The notes under the pieces were generated by a model. The model had not been told where the DNA came from. It saw nothing but the letters and a program-made list of their open reading frames with translations, and did no database searches. DNA of 64,000 bases, from positions 545,678 through 609,677 of the forward strand of contig JAJEKB010021317.1 of assembly GCA_022393335.1 (NCBI GenBank), in the 5' to 3' direction. The translations under genes and the position numbers were made by a program. Positions 12,000 to 21,500 of the stretch are shown here, in pieces. The stretch comes from Macrotrachela quadricornifera. Lineage: Eukaryota; Rotifera; Eurotatoria; Philodinida; Philodinidae. Numbering within the stretch: the first letter of the stretch is position 1; the number at the start of each line of letters is the position of its first letter.

Positions 12000-12975
12000 T
12001 TAACTCTAAATTTTGAACTTGCTTTTTTTCCTTACATAGAGCTCGAAATAATTTTCTTCGGTTATAAAAAGATAGAGCGTCTTTTACTCTATTTTTCTAT
12101 ATTATTTGATCACTATTCATGTAATATCATAATAATTGAATTTTAATAAAAACTATTTTTGGTGATATCTAGCTGGTTATTTTAGATTGTAATGGATGAA
12201 GCACTTTTGAATTTCGTTTTATCGTTTTATTGTTAATGAACAAGCTATTTTAAAAGACTAAAATATACTAGAAGACACAGCATGAAAAGCTCTACAATTT
12301 ATAAAGGACTACTTATTTTATGGTTGCATGTTTTTTGTTTTTAAAATAAACAAAACTTTGAGCGACTATATTTCGACGTTACGAAAACAGAATCTTTTTT
12401 TGCGAAGAGCTGCATTCGTTATTGCCTATGTCACCTTTTTATAGCTGTTTCTTGGAAAATGTCTTCTCTTTTTACACTGCATCTTCTAGTGTGTTTTGCT
12501 TTTCTAATAAAAATATCAAATAATAAGACAATGACATCGGAAAAAACGAATACGGCTTGTATCAAAGAAAAGATTCTGTTTTCGCAACGTCAAAATTTAG
12601 TCGTTCAGAGTTTCGCTCATTTTGAAAACAAAAACATGCAACTATACAATAAGTAATCCTTTAGAAATTGTAGAACTTTTCAAGCTGCATCTTTCGGTAT
12701 ATTTTGTTTTTTTCTTTAATACAAAGTATTACATGATGATAAAATGGGATACAAAATGCTCCACACGTTATGATCTGAAACAACCAAGTAGGTGTCAACA
12801 AATCATAGTTTTTATCAAAATTCCATTATTATGATATTAGATGAATAGTGATCAAATAGCATAGAAAAATAGAGTAAAGGACACTCTATCCCTTTATAAA
12901 AGAAGAAAATTATTTCAAGCTTTCTGAAAGGTAAAAAAGTGCCGCTGTCACTAATTTTAGTGTACCCTAAGTATA
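12000..12975. mobile_element. Foldback element, copy 1
   Basis: A long inverted repeat of about 480 bp per arm. The left arm (ATAGAGCGTC..., TTTGATCACTATTCA near 12108) returns as reverse complement at about 12840-12960. Inner blocks AGCATGAAAAGCTCTACAA (near 12282) and its complement near 12660 are shared with copies at 14940, 25900, 41632 and 50056. It has no transposase and is AT-rich. Confidence 0.65.
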
Positions 12976-13112
12976 TTCCTCGATTCAATTTAGTAATTTT
13001 ATTGTTTTTACGTGACACAGAGGAATATATTAGGGGTTGGTGAATTTTCAGCACAGAAAATTTTAGCGCTAGGAATAAACAGCACGCGAACCTCAATCAT
13101 GAAAAACACACC

Positions 13113-13335
13113 GTGAGACTCTTGAGGGTGGGTAACAGCGTGGCTGCACCTGCCGAATGCGTGCTGGTCTGTTACTGGATATCCTTCTCAACGTATGGGT
13201 ACGTGAAGTGTATTTGTAACTCACTTTCGCCAATACTCACACCCAGATTTACACTCAGATTGTCACCGAGCCCGCGCAAATATCTTATTCCCGTTTATGG
13301 CTTCACCCTCAATGACGCCCACACCCATACCTAGC
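13113..13335. repeat. GAGGGTG/CACCCTC-type repeat zone
   Basis: Recurrent (A)CTCACxC, CACCCTC and GAGGGTGGGT motifs on both strands, more GC-rich than the surroundings. Similar texture occurs at 40340-40410 and 47036-47345. The overlapping frame is not a gene. Confidence 0.45.
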
Positions 13336-14939
13336 GGTACCTACAGACACACTCTCATTCGCACTACAACTCTCATGGTGCGATTTTTCATGATGCACAT
13401 TGACGTCCATCTACATACTCTTGAAAATCCTTTTGAAAATTCTTAGAGATTTGCAAAAAGATTTTGAGCCTTCTGAAATGCTTGCTAAAATATTTTCTTG
13501 GTTTCCAAACGTTCCGAAATCGAATGGTCTATAAAATACTGAATTTGCCCCTCTAAAAGTATTTTAGAGCTTCTCTTATTTGGCTGTCAGAAACCATCAC
13601 GGTGTTATAAGAGATCTATGTTATCACAGAAATTGATTGAAAATTCGAATGGGGATGTGAAAATACCTTTTCGGTTTCCAAAATAGTTCATCAGAAGCCT
13701 CAGGAAGTTTAAGAGAGCTTATTGAATCCTCGGAAGGTTTCTGCAGTAGTGCATCAAAAAGCTATGAATTTCCAAAACTTTTCAATGTCGAAAAGATGCA
13801 ATGTAAAACCTACTTCGATTTGAAAACTTGTCATTGATAACGTCAAAAAATTTCACGAAGTGGGTTCTCCAAATGTTAGTCGTCGATCGAATTTATATTT
13901 TGGCCATAAGTAATACTATAAAAATCTAGCACAAGCCCTGCTGAATTCATTCCCATACTCTCTCCTTTCAGAGTTATGATCGTTTTGCTGGTTTTTCGAT
14001 CTCTGACAATGATGTTTACAGAGAAGTCGAATATTGAAATTTATCCTGAAATTTCTCTCGTAAGCAGGTCTTATAGTCACTAGATGTCTTGAAATTTTCA
14101 GTTAAAATGAACGTTTCTTTCCCAAGATATTGGATTTTCAAGGAATGGCCATATTTTAATAGAAAAAATAAAAAACTTGAGTTTTTTTTAGAAGCTCAGT
14201 ATTTCGAGCAAGAAACATTCATTCTAGCCGCAAATTTTAGGACATTTTGGTAACTATGAGATCTGATTATGGGAGAAAGAACGAGTATGCATAAGAACGT
14301 AAATCGGCCAACCAATGGATCATCGAAAGAAGTACATTATCTGATGTAAAATTTTACGTTTATTTTTTCTAGGCCCAATTTAATCAATTTCGAAAGCAAT
14401 CACATGATTTCCAACCATATCTTAACGCATCCTACTCTTAAAGCAGTACAGGAGAATAGTACCAATAAAACATTTTCTTGTTCGACTGAAATTAGTCTCA
14501 TTTGAAGGAGCGTCGAATTCTGCACAAAACTATATGTGAACTATGCCGAAATATCTTCAGAAATCGATGCATTTTTTCACAGGCTACACGCTGGTATAGT
14601 TTTTATATCGAAAGTGTCTTGGCTAAAAAATTTTTATTCCAGGCACTATTCAAAACGATGGAAAAATACCGTATAGATACCCTTAGTCCAGGATATCTTT
14701 GCATATAAATGTCTTTATAGTCAGGTTTCTACATAGGTAGTCGATAGAGTTTTTCAACATTTGCACGCTGATGAAATCGGTAGTCTTCAGTTTGGGTGAA
14801 CTTCATGCTTCTCGACTATGATTTTTCTGAAGTACCATGTAATACTAGATAGCTTTTTTACACCAAGATACGGAAAAAAGTTCTCAGAACTTTTGATGTT
14901 GATATAAAAGGAAATTTTTTTTTGAGAATTTTTTCAACG
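13336..14939. other. No recognisable gene
   Basis: AT-rich DNA without a coding signature, splice pattern or defined repeat ends. The 14502-14708 frame resembles no family I know. Confidence 0.5.
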
Positions 14940-15176
14940 AGCTGTACCACAAGATGCAGCGTGAGACGCTCTACAATTTACATAAGATCGTTTATTTTAT
15001 AGCTCCAGTTTTTGTTTTGAGAATTGACAAAAGTTCGAGTAACTAGATTTCGACTGTTTAATGCTACTATTTTTTCAATATAAGATGAATTCACTTTGTG
15101 GTGTTTTATTCTTTTATTATTTAATATCGTTTGAAAAACAAAATAGACCACAAGATGCAGCATGAAAAGCTCTACA
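14940..15176. mobile_element. Partial foldback copy running into the gap
   Basis: Contains ACCACAAGATGCAGC followed by GTGAGACGCTCTACAA, and at 15150-15176 a second copy, CAAGATGCAGCATGAAAAGC. These are the core blocks of the foldback family. The assembly gap starts inside the second copy, so the repeat probably caused the gap. Confidence 0.6.
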
Positions 15177-15576
15177 NNNNNNNNNNNNNNNNNNNNNNNN
15201 NNNNNNNNNNNNNNNNNNNNNNNNNNNNNNNNNNNNNNNNNNNNNNNNNNNNNNNNNNNNNNNNNNNNNNNNNNNNNNNNNNNNNNNNNNNNNNNNNNNN
15301 NNNNNNNNNNNNNNNNNNNNNNNNNNNNNNNNNNNNNNNNNNNNNNNNNNNNNNNNNNNNNNNNNNNNNNNNNNNNNNNNNNNNNNNNNNNNNNNNNNNN
15401 NNNNNNNNNNNNNNNNNNNNNNNNNNNNNNNNNNNNNNNNNNNNNNNNNNNNNNNNNNNNNNNNNNNNNNNNNNNNNNNNNNNNNNNNNNNNNNNNNNNN
15501 NNNNNNNNNNNNNNNNNNNNNNNNNNNNNNNNNNNNNNNNNNNNNNNNNNNNNNNNNNNNNNNNNNNNNNNNNNNN
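15177..15576. other. Assembly gap (400 N)
   Basis: A run of unknown bases. Frames drawn through it (15131-15620 + and 14978-15658 -) are artefacts. The true start and 5' exons of the following giant gene may lie here or further upstream. Confidence 1.
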
Positions 15577-15582
15577 GAAATA

Positions 15583-18500
15583 ATGAAAAAGAAATTAGAA
15601 ATTCAAGAACTAGAAAGTAAAGGAAGGCGTAAGACTGCAGAAGACCGACGAGAAGCATTGTTGAAATTGGAAAATCTTCAAAAACTATTCGATCAAATAA
15701 AAGATCTCGAAAATCTGCAGTTTATAGATAATAGGGAAGAGTCAAACGAAACATTAGCGAATGATCTTGCGATACATAATATCAGTGAAGAGAAAGACTT
15801 GAACGAACAGGTAATAACAGAGAAACAAGAAATTCAGGCTCTAAAACATGATAGAGTAGATGATTCTGAACAAGAAAATATTGAACTGTCAGTCAATATT
15901 TTGGAACAATCACAATCTCCTCATCCAAGTATGAACAATGAAAGTCGTCAAATCGAGAGCAATAACGACCATCCAGATCTTGATGAAAGCAGTGACGACC
16001 ATCCAGATCTTGATGAAAGCAGTGACGACCATCCAGATCTTGATGAAAGCAGTGACGACCATCCAGATCTTGACGAAAGCAGTGACGTTCAAGACGAAGA
16101 TTCGATAACAAAAGAAAATATAAGAAACTTGTATAATGACTTTTCTTCTATGCCACCATGTGCAGAGAAATCGATTCTTAGTTTACTGTTTCTATTTTCT
16201 CTAAAATTAATGAGTGAGACAATAGAGCCGCAAGATAATATAGTGGTACCGTATAGTATAGAGACAGAAATAGATGCAGAATTTGAACGTTTGCAGGAAC
16301 GATTAAAGTTTGAAGAAGAAGACTCTTTACAAATTCGAAATTTAATAGGAAGTATATTGGTAGATATAAAAAATGAAAATTGGAAAATAGCTTTTAGTAC
16401 ATTGGAAAGGGTTTTAAAACTAATCAGACCATTAAATATACAAGAGTTATTTAGGCTAGTTAAGAAAGTTGATGATGCTGCCAAGAAGATAAAGGGAGAA
16501 GATATCATTCTCTTTCTTGGAGGAACAGGAGCAGGGAAATCAACTGCAATGCATTTCCTTGGAGGCTCGAAATTAGAAGAAGTAAGAGTAAAAGGAATGA
16601 AGCATATTAAACCTGTGGAAATAAAAAATGTAGATCTGAAAAAAGTAACTACTACGCCTTTTGCTCGATCCGAAACTCGATATATTACACCTGTCGTGAT
16701 ACATCCTAAAGATGTGGGTGGATCTACTAATGATGATATTGTATTATGTGATAGTCCAGGATTCGAGGATACTACTGGACCAGAAGTAGATATTGCTAAT
16801 GGAATAGGTATTGTTAAAGCAATAAAAGAATGTAATAGTGTTAAACCAGTTGTCTTACTTAGTTATAAGAGTATGGGCGATAGACTTGGCGGTGTAAAAG
16901 ATTTAGCTCATACATTGGTCGGATTATTTCGAGAAATCAATGATCATCTAAAAATGTTTTCTTACATCTTCACAAAATTTCCCCTTGACGAAAGAGATAC
17001 CATTTATGCATCACTAAATAATATACAGGAAACGATGAATGCTGTAGAAAAAGCAGATACTAGTTTTACGAATTTACTTAGCCATATAATACAGAAAACG
17101 AAAAGAGGAGCACGAGTTTTAGATCCAATTAATGATGATCCTGGAGAGATTCTTGATGAACTTACACAATCCAAAGCTATTAGTCGTCCAGATGAAGCTT
17201 TTAAATTTTCTATCACCGAAAAATCTAAAGCTATTTTACAAGAGCAAGTGAGAAAACATCAACTAAGTATTATGTGTGCAACTAAGTCTTCTGACTATTT
17301 ATTTGTTAAGTACAAACTTGATCAATTAAAAAACTTAATTGATGTAATGGATTTAGAATACATCAAACCAATTTACAATGATTGTATTAAACATATAATT
17401 AGACATCTATCGAAAGAGTATGAACAAGGTACTTTAGATATGAATCGTTGTCTAATGAATCAAACAATTTTGGATCATGAAGATATTTGCAAGTATCAAA
17501 TATGTATTGATCATGCTAAGCTTGCAGAAGATCTAAGAGAAACTCATTTGAGAAAGGAAGTTGTTCATAGTACTGCATTTATACAATACATAAATCAGCA
17601 ATTAGATATTATGATCACTCAACTAACTGAAAAAGAAATTAATGATCCGTTCGTAAAAATAAGTTTAGATAAAATAAAATTTGTTTCAAATTCTTTTTCA
17701 GATATTGATTCTCAGACATATATGAATATTTGTCTTATTTTCGATAGAAAATTCAAAACAATAATTCATTCTTTCCATAGTTCAATTTTATCTAACAGTT
17801 TTGATGAGAGTGCTTGTCATATGAAAGATGTATCTGAAGCATTATCTGTTTTACAAGATCACTTAGATTACGAAGATATGAAACTAAAATACGATCAAAT
17901 GAAAGCAGATTTTATTAATTATATAAATGATTCTGTAAACAAGTTAAATGATATGTTTGAACAAGAAAAATTAAAAAAAACTGATATAGAAACTTTAAAT
18001 AGCTGCGTATATATGTTAGAAATAGTTAGGAATACATTTGCTCTTCAACCACACATTTCAAAAGAAATAATTGAGAAAATTTATGAAAATCTTTTATCAA
18101 AAATCTTAAATTTATTCGACGATATTGTTAACAAAATAAATGCCGAACTTAAAAATGAAAATGCATTTCTTACTTTAGAACAATTTTTAATAGAATTAGA
18201 TTCACTTAGAAATATTTCCATTATAGAACATAAAACAACTCAAGCTTATAATAGTATATTAGAAAAACTAGTTGGATATTTAGGTAATTCAAAACGAGAT
18301 GCTGAACAATTATTAAGAATTTTATTTCAACGAGAAGGAAAAGTTAATTATGATAAACTTACTAAATGTTTATTAAGTTTAAAAAGTGCTAAATGGATAG
18401 AAAAATATCGACCTGAAGAATACTTATATATCATGAATGATGTTGAAGAACAACTTATGCAACATATAAAAGAGATAAAAATATCTCTTGTAGAAGTAAC

Positions 18501-21500
18501 TTTAGATCTTGATAATTATAATAAAATCAGTTCAGTACATAAAATAGTAACAGAACTTAATGAAATGAAACAACTTGAAAAATTTCTTCCCGATATCAGT
18601 CAATATATAACTGAAGTTAATTCTTGGTTTGAAAATATGATAAATAATGTTTCTACTATTATTAAAGATGCATTTAACGCAGAAAAATTAATGGAACAAG
18701 AACATAAAAATTTAGATTTTAATAAAGCTGAAAAAGCATTTCTCTATTTAGATACTTGTAAAAAAATTCGTGCTTCATTTCAAAATGATTCTATATCTGT
18801 ACTTCATAATTTAGAAGAATGTATTAGATATTATTGTCGTACTATTCATGAAGATATGATAAATAGTTTTGATAATATAAAAAAATTTCAAAATAAAAAT
18901 AAAGAAGAAATATTTGAAAATGCTCGTATATTATCATTTCGTCTTCAGGAAATTTCCGAAATAAAAACAAAATATTCTCGTATTTTTTCTTGTCTTACAA
19001 ATAAAACAATTTTTGAACAATGGCAAAAACAATTATCAGATTATCAAGTTGAATTAGCAGATGAAATGAAAAAACTTAGTGTTACACAACAAATAATGCC
19101 TTTAAAAAATAAATTATTAATTGTAAGTGCATTACGTATGTTAGATTGTTTTTTAGATGAGAAAAAATATACAGATATATATTCAACATATCAAAATAAT
19201 TTACTTTCAAAAACATATGATGCTTCAGAAAAAGTTGTAGATGCAATTGAAAAACATGATTATGTTCAAGTTGCAAGAGAAATGGCGATTTTAAAAGTAT
19301 CAGGTGATGTTGAAGAATATTTTTTTGAACAAGCTAAACAAGCTCTTAGTCGAGGTTTAGATGATTTTATTGAAGAAACTAAAACTCAAGCAATTATGAT
19401 TGGAAATAATCTTGAAATTGAAAGAATAAAAACAATAGTAGAAAATTTAAAACGAATTAAACAAGCGAAACAATTTATATCACAATATATTAATACAGCT
19501 GATGAATTAGATAAGTGTATAGAAAATGTTAAATTAACTATTGAAAAACGTTTAAAAGATTTTTTAAATCGAGTTAATGAACTTATTGATATTAATAATT
19601 TTTATGAAGCTGAACAAAAAATTGATTCAATTATTTTAGTACGTGGTCTATTAGATAATTATTGTACAAAAGAAGTTCTTGATCAAATTGAACAAATAAA
19701 AGAAAATCAAAATAAAGTTGTTTTAGATAAAATTGTTAAAAAATATTCAAATATAGATATAGATAAATATATTGCTAATCCACCAACAGATATTTTTGAT
19801 AAATTTGGAGCAGCTAAAAGTGCTAATCCTGTATATAGTTTAGCTTTAGATAAAATTAAAGAAAATATTGTTACAAAATTTCGATTAGAATTAGAAATAG
19901 CTAAATCATTAAAACCACCTAATCCAAATAATATTCATATAAGAAAATTTGAATCGGCTGTTAAATATTTACCAGAAGCAATGAAAAATGCTCTTGAAGT
20001 TGAATTAAAAAATTGTAAAGATGATATTAATTTAATGGTTCAAGATAATATTAATGAATTACAAGATGCAATTAGTACTGAAAATCCTGAAACTATTAGA
20101 AAAATATTTGAACTAAATAAAATTTCTCAATCTATGCCATCATATAAAACAAAAGGACGAGAACTTGTTTTAACACAAGTTAAAGATATAGCCGATAAAA
20201 TAGAACAACATTTTGAACAAGATGATATTCATGGAGCATTAGCTCTTATACCAATTATATATAAATATAAAAATGAATTAGATATTGTTGTTACTGATAT
20301 TAGACAAATTTATTTAAGAGTAAGAACACAAATAAAAACAAAATTTCAACTTGCATATAGATATTTTATGCATCAATTTTTACAAAATAATACAGCTGAA
20401 ATAAATGAAACAGAGAAATGTTTTCTTTATTTAGTTGAATTTATTAAATTCAATAATGAATCAAAGGATCAATCTATGTTAACTCATATGCTTCCAGAAG
20501 ATTTTAATGAAAAAATTGTTGAATTAAATATAAAAACTTCCGATTATTTTACACATCTTCAGAATAAGTACAGAGATGGATTAGATCATATTGATATAAA
20601 TTCTATTAAGGATATTCTTGATTTTATGTATAAATGGAATTCATTAATTATGAAAATGAGAAATTATTTTCAAATTGATAGTTTTTATGATACATCAGTA
20701 CATAGTATGGTTAATGCTATTAATAAATTAACTATTTATCCACATATGTTAAAATCTTTATCTCATTTAATTCGAACATTAAAAGATGAAATCATTCATC
20801 AACAATTTGTTAATACAGATATAAAAGAATTTTCCCAACAACGTGATCAATTCTATAGAGAACTGAATGAAAAATTACTCATTCTAGATAAAGCTAAGAT
20901 TCTTAATGGACATGATATAGGTATTGATATAGATGCAGTTCAAAAAGCATGTTTAAAATCAATACAAACAAAAATAATAGAAATTAATAATAAAATTGAT
21001 ATTTTTTTAAGTAGATTTTCAAAAGAATCGAGATTAATAAGTCAAGATTATGATTATTTTAATTTATACTATAGTAATTTATTATCAATTCGACAAGAAA
21101 TAGAAGGTATTAATTGTGGATTAGATGAAAAATTAACTAAAATTGAAAAAACCATATTTGATAAAATACGAATGTGGGAACAAATTATTGAAAATGAATC
21201 ATCACTTTCAAATATTTCAACAAGTTTTATTAATATGAAATCTGTTTCAAATAATATTCCTTTATTTAAAACAAAAATAAATCAAAGAATAGATGAAGAA
21301 TTAAGTCATTATAAAAGTCGAACAAAAGGTTCGACAATTTTTTCTAAATTAGGTATTATTTTAATACAAGATTTAACTGGTATAGGTCAATGTATTATTG
21401 CTGAACATAAAGCATTTCAAGGTTATGCATTATCTTTATTTAATGATAAAACACAAAAACATGATATTAAATATGTATTAAATAATTTAGAAGGAGATTT

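Noticed and set aside
15131..15658. Open frames across the N run on both strands
   Set aside because: They consist almost entirely of unknown bases; they are gap artefacts.
15893..16111. Reverse frames over the coding minisatellite
   Set aside because: Shadows of the 30-bp repeat in the giant gene.
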